Shown one piece after another: positions 6,530 to 13,099 of a stretch of 13,331 bases of DNA. The translations under genes were made by a program, and so were the position numbers. Numbering within the stretch: the stretch's first letter is position 1; every line of letters starts with the position of its first letter. Below the pieces are notes generated by a model. That model searched no databases. It was not told where the DNA came from and was given only the letters and a program-made list of their open reading frames with translations. Source of the DNA: Chloroflexota bacterium (lineage in GTDB: Bacteria > Chloroflexota > Dehalococcoidia > Bin125); contig JAPPBK010000235.1 in assembly GCA_026705105.1 (NCBI GenBank), forward strand, positions 1-13,331. The letters are read 5' to 3'.

Positions 6530-7521
6530 CACACGACCTCCCGAGTCAGCCGGATCCGTTGGACCACCGCGTCGCGGCCGCCGAGCTCATACTTGTACGG
6601 TTCATCGCCACGCAAGAAATTCACGCTCGACATCCCCCGCTCGACCGCATCGCGGATGCACAGCACCTTCGATCCCAGTCCCGCCGACAGGTCGCGAAAC
6701 TTGGGATCGTAGCCACTGTTGTACAGCAGTAACTGATTTCGGGCGACGAAGCACAACACCATCGCCGCCGCCTCGCCCGAGATTGACATCACGTACAGCC
6801 GCAGCACGCCGGCCTCGGACAGCGCGGCGGTCAGCCGCTCGAAGAACATGCGCATCTGCTCCGTCAGAAACACTGCCTTGTCGCCCCTCGAATCCGCCAT
6901 CATCGCCATCAACTCCGGCATCCGCGCAGCGACATCGCCCGGGGTCTCCGCCGACTCGAACGCCACCGCTCCGCCCAACTGGCGCAACGGACGCAGCTTC
7001 CTCCGCACTTCCCGCCGATCTCGCGATCGCAATCCCGACAGGTACTCGTCCCAGCCATGTTCGATGCTCACCGTTGGACATACCGCCTCGTCGCTTACGT
7101 CTACCTGCCAACCTCGCTCCGACGCAGCCGCGAACGCATCGACCCATCCGGATCCAGGCTCCAGCCCGCGGAACTCGGCCTGCGCCGCACCCGCGCCTTC
7201 GAGCCGCTCCAGCACCGCCTCGGCCAACACCGCCTCGTGCCCCGGTTTCGCCGCCGGTCCCAGGTAGTCCGAAATCTCATGATCTCCGGCAAACGACCAG
7301 TGCGCGCCGCAGCGCTTCAGCGGCGCAAGTCCGATCAGCTCGCCGGTTCCATTCTCCAGTCCCAGCAACTCCACCTCCGCCTCGCTTGACTCGCCAAACA
7401 CCGACCACCACGTCTGACCAAACTCCGGCGACGAGAACGGCATCGCATCCGTGGCGCGGCACAAGCCGCCCCAACGCTCGCCCAGTTCGGTGAATCCTCC
7501 GCGAATCACGTTCAAGGTCAC
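6529..7521 (-). CDS. CelD/BcsL-type GNAT-fold acetyltransferase (Acetyltransf_6, FemAB-related)
   Basis: The 330-residue protein matches the CelD/BcsL (BioF2-like) GNAT group, which is usually found in polysaccharide and glycoconjugate clusters. Diagnostic stretches are YLSGLRSRDRREVRRKLRPL (160-179), YNSGYDPKFRDLSAGLGSKV (267-286) and NFLRGDEPYKYELG (301-314). There is no signal peptide or membrane segment. Translation starts at GTG (7521), which overlaps the folE stop as GTGA, and the gene ends in a TGATG overlap with the glycosyltransferase. The tight coupling suggests it modifies the product of the glycosyltransferase and deacetylase. It could be the functional counterpart of the MshD acetyltransferase, though it is not of that sequence family, or an aminoacyltransferase, since FemAB proteins share the fold. 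Confidence 0.82.
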   Translation of the reverse strand: MTLNVIRGGFTELGERWGGLCRATDAMPFSSPEFGQTWWSVFGESSEAEVELLGLENGTGELIGLAPLKRCGAHWSFAGDHEISDYLGPAAKPGHEAVLAEAVLERLEGAGAAQAEFRGLEPGSGWVDAFAAASERGWQVDVSDEAVCPTVSIEHGWDEYLSGLRSRDRREVRRKLRPLRQLGGAVAFESAETPGDVAARMPELMAMMADSRGDKAVFLTEQMRMFFERLTAALSEAGVLRLYVMSISGEAAAMVLCFVARNQLLLYNSGYDPKFRDLSAGLGSKVLCIRDAVERGMSSVNFLRGDEPYKYELGGRDAVVQRIRLTREVV

Positions 7522-8093
7522 AGGCGCTGCGTCCCAACCAGCGAGAGGAACTCCGCCCGCGTCTCCTCTTGCTCTCGGAAGCTACCTCGCATCGCCGACG
7601 TGAGCATCCGCGAGCCCGGCTTCTTGATCCCGCGCATTTGCATGCACAGATGCTCCGCCTCAACTGCCACTCCCGCGCCCTGAGGCTGGAGCGTCTCCAT
7701 CAGCATGTCGGCAACCTGCGCCGTCAAACGCTCCTGCAACTGCGGACGCCGGGCGATGGCGTCAACCAGCCGCGCCAGCTTCGACAGGCCAACCACCCGG
7801 CCGTTGGGCACATAGCCCACGTGCGCAACCCCGTGAAACGGCATCAGGTGATGCTCGCACATCGAAAAGAACGGCACATCCCTGAGGATCACCATTTCGT
7901 CGTGACCCTCCTCGAACCCGACCGACAGCAAGAGTGGAATGTCCACCTCGCGCCCGCCCAGCGTTTCCTCGAACGCGGCTACCACACGTCGCGGGGTGTC
8001 CAGCAATCCCTCGCGGGCCGGATCCTCGCCCAGCGCCAGCAGCAGCTCCCGCACCGCTTCCTCGGCCCGCTCCCGATCGACCATGTTGTTCAT
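7518..8093 (-). CDS. folE: GTP cyclohydrolase I
   Basis: FolE converts GTP to 7,8-dihydroneopterin triphosphate, the first step to tetrahydrofolate and also a source for queuosine. The 191-residue protein is of normal length. It has the zinc site Cys79 and His82 (CEHHLMPF, 79-86) plus Cys150 (AEHLCMQMRG), with the same 71-residue spacing as Cys110/Cys181 of E. coli. GLSKLAR (102-108) and RPQLQERLT (116-124) complete the signature, so it is the zinc-dependent IA type. The ATG at 8093 overlaps the thrC stop as ATGA, with GGGGAGGG about 7 nt upstream. Its stop overlaps the acetyltransferase start as GTGA. No other folate synthesis gene is in view, but glyA, a folate-using enzyme, is upstream. 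Confidence 0.97.
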   Translation of the reverse strand: MNNMVDRERAEEAVRELLLALGEDPAREGLLDTPRRVVAAFEETLGGREVDIPLLLSVGFEEGHDEMVILRDVPFFSMCEHHLMPFHGVAHVGYVPNGRVVGLSKLARLVDAIARRPQLQERLTAQVADMLMETLQPQGAGVAVEAEHLCMQMRGIKKPGSRMLTSAMRGSFREQEETRAEFLSLVGTQRL

Positions 8094-9181
8094 CCCAGAC
8101 CCTCCCCGATCACCGCCGCCGCCGCCTCGTACTCTTGGCCGATCTCAGTGATGTCGGCGCGAATCGACTCGATCGCCCGCTCGGGGTCCTTGAGGCCGTG
8201 TCCCGTGATCGTGCAGACCACTCGCCTCCCCACCAGCGATCCGTCCCCATGTTGCGCCAACAGCCCCGCAACCGCAGCCGCCGAGGCCGGCTCGCAGAAC
8301 ACGCCCTCTCGGCTGGCCAGCATGCGGTAGGCCTCGAGTATGTCGTCATCGCTGACCGCGATGATCGCCCCGCGCGATTCGTCTCGCGCCGATATCGCCC
8401 CATCCCACGAGGCCGGCGATCCGATCCGAATCGCACTGGCGATCGTCTCCGGCTGCTCGACCGGGCGGCCCAACACCAGCGGGGCCGCGCCCGAGGCCTG
8501 CGCGCCCAACATCCTCGGCAGCCGCGACGAACGCTCGGCCTGGAAGTACTCACGATACCCACGCCAGTAGGCCGTGATGTTCCCGGCGTTGCCCACCGGA
8601 ATGCAGTGCACGTCGGGCGCGTCGCCGATCTGATCCACGATCTCCATCGCCGCCGTCTTCTGACCCTCGATCCGGTATGGGTTCAGCGAGTTGACCAGCG
8701 CAACCGGCAGGCGCTCGGTCAGTTCCTGCGCCGAGCGCAGCGCATCGTCGAAGTTGCCGTCCACCGCCAGGATCTTCGCGCCGTGCGCTGCCGCCTGGGC
8801 CAGCTTGCCCTTGGCGATCCGCCCTTCGGGCACCAGGACGAAGGCACGCAAGCCGCAGCGCGCCGCATAGGCCGCGGCCGAGGCGCTCGTGTTGCCGGTC
8901 GACGCACAGAGCACCGCGTTTGCACCCTGTTCGACCGCCTTGGCCACGGCAACCGCCATCCCCCGATCCTTGAACGATCCGGTCGGATTGCACATCTCCA
9001 GCTTCAGCCAGACTTCGTCCGCTCCCGTCGCCTGCTCCAGGCTCGCGGCGCGGACCAGCGGGGTGCTGCCCTCGCCCAACGTCACCTCGGGCGTCGACTG
9101 ATCGACCGGCAGCCATTTGGCGTAGCGCCGCAACACCCCAGCGCCGCTCCAGGGTCCCGCCTGCAATGCGCCGCTAGTCAT
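8090..9181 (-). CDS. thrC: Threonine synthase
   Basis: ThrC is the PLP enzyme that turns O-phosphohomoserine into threonine. The 363-residue product fits the short bacterial class. LGEGSTPL (35-42) is followed by the PLP lysine in NPTGSFKDRG (Lys71), STGNTSAS for substrate carboxylate binding, and the phosphate-binding loop PVGNAGNI. The C-terminal part has CEPASAAAVAGL and TGHGLKDP, both typical. The ATG at 9181 lies inside the coiled-coil gene (8-nt overlap) and lacks a clear Shine-Dalgarno sequence, so translation may depend on coupling. Its stop overlaps folE as ATGA. The substrate depends on homoserine kinase (thrB), which is not between hom and thrC as it often is. Confidence 0.96.
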   Translation of the reverse strand: MTSGALQAGPWSGAGVLRRYAKWLPVDQSTPEVTLGEGSTPLVRAASLEQATGADEVWLKLEMCNPTGSFKDRGMAVAVAKAVEQGANAVLCASTGNTSASAAAYAARCGLRAFVLVPEGRIAKGKLAQAAAHGAKILAVDGNFDDALRSAQELTERLPVALVNSLNPYRIEGQKTAAMEIVDQIGDAPDVHCIPVGNAGNITAYWRGYREYFQAERSSRLPRMLGAQASGAAPLVLGRPVEQPETIASAIRIGSPASWDGAISARDESRGAIIAVSDDDILEAYRMLASREGVFCEPASAAAVAGLLAQHGDGSLVGRRVVCTITGHGLKDPERAIESIRADITEIGQEYEAAAAVIGEGLG

Positions 9182-10181
9182 CGTTGCGCACTCGCAGGTA
9201 TGACTTCAACTCTCGGATCTCTTGCTCCAACTCCTCGATTTGCCGCCGCCGGACCTGCTCCTGCAGCGACACAAACCGCTCCTGTTCTTGCGCAGTCAAG
9301 CTGGACACGCTGTCGATTCGGTCGCCCAGCGACGACACCGCCCGCTCCCGTCTCGCATCGCGAACGCGGAGCTGCTCGCCCATTCGCTCGATGTTGCCAA
9401 TCCGCTCCTCGATCGCCTCGAAGCCGCGTTGAACCGACGAGACCACCGTCTTCGATGCGTCCAGCGCCTGGAGTGATTCCTCCACTCGACCCCGCAACGC
9501 GTCCACATTCGTCTTCAAGTCCTCCCACTGCTCCGCCGTCTCCTGAACCCGGCGCAGGCTCTGGTACGACACTTCCAGGCGCTCCGTCAGGCTCGCCAAC
9601 TGGCGCTCAAGCGTCTCCGTGCGGCTCTCCAGCGCGCTGCCTTCGCTCGCCGCCCGGCGAAGCCCATCCGCATTGGCCGAGATTCTCGCGCCTAACGCCA
9701 CCTGGCCATTCTCAATCTGCGACATCCGGTGCGCCGTCTCGCCGCCTTCCGCGTTGACCCGTCGGATCGACTCGTCGAACACTTCCAGCCGTTCGCGCAA
9801 GTCGGACAGCGCCTTTTCGCTCGCTTGCAGCCGACGCATTGCGTCGTTGCCCGACTCGCGCACGCCGTCAATCTCTTGCCGCGCCTGCCGCACCGACGCA
9901 TCGACCAACTCTCGATGCTCGGCCATCTCTCCGCTGAACCGATTCATCCGCTCTCGTAGATTCTGCAACTCGTCGAGTTGACGCATCGCTGCGGCGATTT
10001 CGGAGCTCAGCGACAGTGTGTTGCCCCCCAGCTCGCGCAAGCGTTGGTCAAGCGCGCTGATCTCCCGCTCTTCGCGCACCCGCGCCTGGGCCAGATCCGC
10101 GGTCCGCGTCTGCAACCCGCTCAGCGATTCCTCATAGCGAAGCCAGCGTCCCTCGCCCTCGTCGCTTCGATCAGTCGTCAC
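9174..10181 (-). CDS. Unrecognised long coiled-coil protein
   Basis: I do not recognise this gene. The 335-residue product is almost entirely charged, heptad-rich helix from about residue 10 to 325, with recurring segments such as ERLEVFDESIRRV, RTETLERQLASLTERLEV and QIEELEQEIRELKSYL. It has no cysteine, no signal peptide and no hydrophobic segment, so a cytosolic elongated homo-oligomer is likely. I chose the GTG at 10181 over an upstream ATG (10217): it has GAGG 6 nt before it and reduces the overlap with hom from 47 to 11 nt. It overlaps thrC by 8 nt. Similarity to SMC-type or other coiled coils would be compositional and would not indicate function. It is a real gene on the basis of length, protein-like composition and the packed operon position. 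Confidence 0.75.
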   Translation of the reverse strand: MTTDRSDEGEGRWLRYEESLSGLQTRTADLAQARVREEREISALDQRLRELGGNTLSLSSEIAAAMRQLDELQNLRERMNRFSGEMAEHRELVDASVRQARQEIDGVRESGNDAMRRLQASEKALSDLRERLEVFDESIRRVNAEGGETAHRMSQIENGQVALGARISANADGLRRAASEGSALESRTETLERQLASLTERLEVSYQSLRRVQETAEQWEDLKTNVDALRGRVEESLQALDASKTVVSSVQRGFEAIEERIGNIERMGEQLRVRDARRERAVSSLGDRIDSVSSLTAQEQERFVSLQEQVRRRQIEELEQEIRELKSYLRVRNDD

Positions 10182-11475
10182 GACCGTCCTCGATCCGTAG
10201 GCGCACGCCCAGTTCAATCACGCTGCCGGAATCCTGCAGCCGCTCGAGTACGCGATCGATTGCGCCGTCCTCGCAGGCGTGAGTCGTGATGATCAGGTCG
10301 GCCGACTGTTGTCGTTCCGGGTGCGGTGTCTGCAACACCGAGGCGATGCTGACTCCTTCCGCCGCAAACACCGCCCCCAGTTCGGCGAGCACGCCGGCTC
10401 GGTCGGGCACCTCAACGCGCAGATATGTCCGTACGCAGATATCCGCCAGCGATGCCAGTTGCGGCGCCGAGTCCATGGGACGCGGCAAGCGCGGCCGCTG
10501 GCCAGAGGCCAGTCGACCGGCCACGTCCAGGATGTCGGCCACCACTGCGCTCGAAGTTGGGCCCGAACCGGCTCCCGGACCCTCGAGCACCACCGAACCG
10601 ATCAGATCGCCTGAGACCGAGACCGCATTCAATACGCCCTCCACTGCTGCCATCGGATCGGCCAGCGGCACCAGCGTCGGATGTACCCGCAGGTCCAAAC
10701 CGCTCGACGTCCGACGCCCGGTCGCCAGCATGCGGATCGCAAAGCCCAGATTGCGAGCGTGGACGAAGTCCCGCGCCGCGAGCGAGCGAATCCCCTCTCG
10801 ATGCACGTCCTCCGGTCCGACCGTCACATGAAACGCCAGCGATGACAGGATCGCCAACTTGTACGCCGCATCGACGCCGTCCACATCGCTGGCCGGATCC
10901 GCCTCCGCGTAGCCCAGTCGTTGCGCGTCACTCAGCGCGTCGGTGTAACTCAAACCATCCCGCGACATCGCCGTGATCATGTAGTTGGTCGTGCCATTGA
11001 TGATCGCCCGCACCGACGACACATCGTTGGCCTGCAAGTCGCGCTGCAACACCCCGATGATCGGAATCCCGCCGCCCACGCTCGCCTCGTAGCGCAACTC
11101 CACCCCTCGTCTCTCCGCCAGCGCCAACAGCGCCGGCCCCCGCTTCGCCATCACTTCTTTGTTGGCGGTCACCACCGACTTGCCAGCCGACAGCGCCGCC
11201 TCGATACACTCCGCCGCCGGAGACTCGCCGCCGATCAGTTCCACCACGATGTCAACGTCGTCGCGCGTCGCCACTTCCGCAGGCTCGGCAGTCAGCGCTA
11301 ACCCGCTATCCGCCAGCGACGAACGGGCCGCCACATTGCGCACTGCCGCCGCGCGCAGCTCCAGCCTGCGGCCGCAGCGACTCTCGTACGCCTGCGCGTT
11401 GGCTCGCAACGCATCGAGAACGCCGCCTCCGACGACCCCAAGCCCCAGCAAGCCAATGCCCAGCGACTCACCCAT
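10171..11475 (-). CDS. hom: Homoserine dehydrogenase with C-terminal ACT domain
   Basis: Hom reduces aspartate semialdehyde to homoserine with NAD(P)H, the branch point to threonine and methionine. The 434-residue protein has the Rossmann motif GLGVVG (11-16), TANKE with Lys106, EASVGGGIPII (about 129-139), NGTTNYM (about 159-165) and DPASDVDGVDAAYKLAIL, which holds the catalytic Asp and Lys. An ACT domain follows from about residue 355 (RVEVPDRAGVLAELGAVFA), which in related enzymes mediates threonine feedback inhibition. It is monofunctional, with no aspartokinase. The ATG at 11475 shares a base with the rpsR stop (TGATG), so its translation is likely coupled to S18. Its 3' end overlaps the coiled-coil gene by 11 nt. 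Confidence 0.96.
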   Translation of the reverse strand: MGESLGIGLLGLGVVGGGVLDALRANAQAYESRCGRRLELRAAAVRNVAARSSLADSGLALTAEPAEVATRDDVDIVVELIGGESPAAECIEAALSAGKSVVTANKEVMAKRGPALLALAERRGVELRYEASVGGGIPIIGVLQRDLQANDVSSVRAIINGTTNYMITAMSRDGLSYTDALSDAQRLGYAEADPASDVDGVDAAYKLAILSSLAFHVTVGPEDVHREGIRSLAARDFVHARNLGFAIRMLATGRRTSSGLDLRVHPTLVPLADPMAAVEGVLNAVSVSGDLIGSVVLEGPGAGSGPTSSAVVADILDVAGRLASGQRPRLPRPMDSAPQLASLADICVRTYLRVEVPDRAGVLAELGAVFAAEGVSIASVLQTPHPERQQSADLIITTHACEDGAIDRVLERLQDSGSVIELGVRLRIEDGRDD

Positions 11476-12236
11476 CAGGCGTCGGTTTCCTCGCGTACCG
11501 CCGCGTCCGGCGGTTCCGCTGACTCTGCCGCCTCCGGCGGGTCCGCCGACTCCGCCTCTTCGGGCGCTGCCGGTTCGCCAGCCGCCTCCGTCGCCACAGT
11601 CTCCTGCGGCTCGACCGCGGCGTCCTCTTGAGCAGATGCCTCCGTCGCCTCCGTCGCGGCAGGTTCCTCCGATACGACCTCGGCATCCACCTGAGCAGAC
11701 ACCTCTGCAGACATCTCCGGTACGTCGGGAGCGACAGGCGCGAGGGCCTCGACGGGCTCGGCAGGCACCGCAGCCTCCGGCTCGGCGCCGCCCTCGGCCG
11801 GCTCCGACGGCGGTGCGTCGTCCAGCTCCGCGCGCATCGCCCGCTGGGCCATCCGCGTCACCATGCGGAACCGCGAGGTCTGGCGCATGTGCTCGGCCGT
11901 GTACGGCAGCAACGCGATCTGGCGCGCGCGCTTGATCTCGCGCGCGATCTTGCGCTGATCCTTGGCCGTCAGCCCGGTCTTGCGGCGCGGTTCGATCCGT
12001 CCGCGGTCGGAGATCAGCTTCTTCAGCCGGTCGACGTCCTTGTAGTCGATCGTCGCCACTTCCTGCGGCGTGAAGACCGGTGCGCGCCGGCGTCGACCAC
12101 GACGCCTCGTGCGCTCGATCATCTGCGGCAATCGCTCGCCCGCGTCGGGACCGGGGCGAATCACGGGCGTCGGCGCCGGAGCGGGCGCTGCGGCCGCCGG
12201 CGCGGGTTCAATCTGCGGTTCCGATTCAGTCGTCAT
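11475..12236 (-). CDS. rpsR: 30S ribosomal protein S18 with N-terminal and long acidic C-terminal extensions
   Basis: S18 binds S6 and 16S rRNA in the 30S platform. Here the conserved core is only residues 55-116 (IDYKDVDRLKKLISDRGRI, then RRKTGLTAKDQRKIAREIKR, ARQIALLPY), in a 253-residue protein, while S18 is usually 70-100. An N-terminal Pro/Ala segment and an Arg cluster (42-51, RTRRRGRRRR) precede it. A helix-like basic stretch (117-137) follows, then about 113 residues of Ala/Glu/Pro with a single basic residue (Arg248). No cysteine is present, so it is a zinc-independent C-minus S18. The ATG at 12236 has GGAG 8 nt upstream. It follows ssb by 64 nt and ends in a TGATG overlap with hom. 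The frame is open and continuous throughout, so the tail is not obviously a frameshift artefact. Confidence 0.92.
   Translation of the reverse strand: MTTESEPQIEPAPAAAAPAPAPTPVIRPGPDAGERLPQMIERTRRRGRRRRAPVFTPQEVATIDYKDVDRLKKLISDRGRIEPRRKTGLTAKDQRKIAREIKRARQIALLPYTAEHMRQTSRFRMVTRMAQRAMRAELDDAPPSEPAEGGAEPEAAVPAEPVEALAPVAPDVPEMSAEVSAQVDAEVVSEEPAATEATEASAQEDAAVEPQETVATEAAGEPAAPEEAESADPPEAAESAEPPDAAVREETDA
11499..11552 (-). repeat. Imperfect 27-bp tandem repeat in the S18 tail
   Basis: Bases 11499-11525 and 11526-11552 match at 23 of 27 positions. They encode two consecutive nine-residue units, ESADPPEAA (229-237) and ESAEPPDAA (238-246). The repeat lies at the end of the acidic tail of S18, and its in-frame 27-bp period suggests that the tail grew, or varies, by tandem duplication. 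Confidence 0.8.
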
Positions 12237-12300
12237 CCATCCATCTCCACTGTGTTGTGTCGAGTCTGTGTCAAGCGCCCGTCGCAGGACGCGGAATCAC

Positions 12301-12735
12301 CTATTCGAACGGCAGATCCCCGGCATCGGGCCCGCCGCCAACGTCGCCGGGACCATCCTCCCAGTTGCCTCCCCCGCCACCACCGAAGCCGCCACCACCA
12401 TCGCCGCGACTTCCCAGCAACACCATCTCGTTCCCCACTACCTCCGTGGTGTAGCGAGTGTTTCCTTCTCGGTCCTGCCATTGGCGCGTTTGCAGACGGC
12501 CTTCGATGTAGACCTGCCGTCCCTTGCTCAGATACTGTCCGGCAATCTCGGCAAGACGCCTCCACAAGACGACTCGCACCCATTCGGTGTCTTCACGTTG
12601 TTCACCTTCACGAGTCTGATAGCGCCGGTTGCAGGCGACGTTGAACGTCGCCATCGCGTCACCGTTCGCCGTGAAGCGCATCTCGGGATCCGCACCCAGA
12701 TTCCCGATAATCATGACCTTGTTGAGACTCGCCAT
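12301..12735 (-). CDS. ssb: Single-stranded DNA-binding protein
   Basis: SSB coats single-stranded DNA in replication and repair and recruits partners through its C-terminal tip. The 144-residue protein has an OB fold at about 1-110 (MASLNKVMIIGNLGADPE, then EDTEWVRVVLWRRLAEI, then GRQVYIEGRLQTRQW). A glycine-rich linker (about 111-128) and a tip ending DAGDLPFE follow. The usual tip ends in phenylalanine (..IPF or ..LPF); here one Glu follows. The ATG at 12735 is preceded by GGGGGTG about 5 nt upstream. It sits 30 nt after rpsF and 64 nt before rpsR, the conserved rpsF-ssb-rpsR order, which marks it as the housekeeping copy. Confidence 0.97.
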   Translation of the reverse strand: MASLNKVMIIGNLGADPEMRFTANGDAMATFNVACNRRYQTREGEQREDTEWVRVVLWRRLAEIAGQYLSKGRQVYIEGRLQTRQWQDREGNTRYTTEVVGNEMVLLGSRGDGGGGFGGGGGGNWEDGPGDVGGGPDAGDLPFE

Positions 12736-12765
12736 CAGAACACCCCCACGCTTTGCGTCCGCAGG

Positions 12766-13068
12766 CTAATGGTCGCGGCGCACGATCAGATGGCGCAGCA
12801 CCTGCTCGTCGATCAACAGCGACTGCTCCAACTCGTCGCGGCGCGAGTCCGGCCCGCCGTCGTAGTGCGCCAGCAGGTAGTGACCCTCGTACGACTGCTT
12901 GATCGGATAGGCCAACCGACGCCGACCCCAGTCGATCACCTCGGTCACGTCGTTGCCGAACTCCGTCAGTCTGCCGCGCAGATGCGCCATCCGCTCTTCG
13001 ACCTGCTCACCCACGATATCGGGGTGCAGCACCACCATGATCTCGTACTCGGTGTCTCCCTGCGCCAT
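12766..13068 (-). CDS. rpsF: 30S ribosomal protein S6
   Basis: S6 forms a heterodimer with S18 in the 30S platform. The 100-residue product starts MAQGDTEYEIMVVLHPD and has GRRRLAYPIKQSYEGHYLLAHY (about 48-69), the beta strands typical of the family, and ends EQVLRHLIVRRDH. I chose the ATG at 13068: it has an AGAGGAG ribosome-binding site about 6 nt upstream and matches the family start, whereas an upstream in-frame ATG at 13200 would add 44 residues that overlap glyA. The gene lies 31 nt downstream of glyA and 30 nt upstream of ssb. Confidence 0.96.
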   Translation of the reverse strand: MAQGDTEYEIMVVLHPDIVGEQVEERMAHLRGRLTEFGNDVTEVIDWGRRRLAYPIKQSYEGHYLLAHYDGGPDSRRDELEQSLLIDEQVLRHLIVRRDH

Positions 13069-13099
13069 GTCTCGCTCCTCTGGTAGTCCGGTTCGGTGT

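Noticed and set aside
10182..10217. Upstream ATG giving the coiled-coil protein 12 more residues
   Set aside because: It would overlap hom by 47 nt. The GTG at 10181 has a GAGG site 6 nt upstream and an overlap in line with the other junctions.
11475..11815. S18 tail as the result of a frameshift into noncoding sequence
   Set aside because: The frame is open, of consistent low-complexity acidic composition, contains an in-frame 27-bp repeat, and ends in a TGATG overlap with hom, as expected of a real gene end. Read-level confirmation would still settle it.
12269..12274. A consensus TTGACA hexamer (minus strand) between ssb and rpsR, possible promoter
   Set aside because: No -10-like sequence lies 16-18 bp downstream (AGTGGA is found there), and the gap is only 64 nt in a cassette normally cotranscribed.
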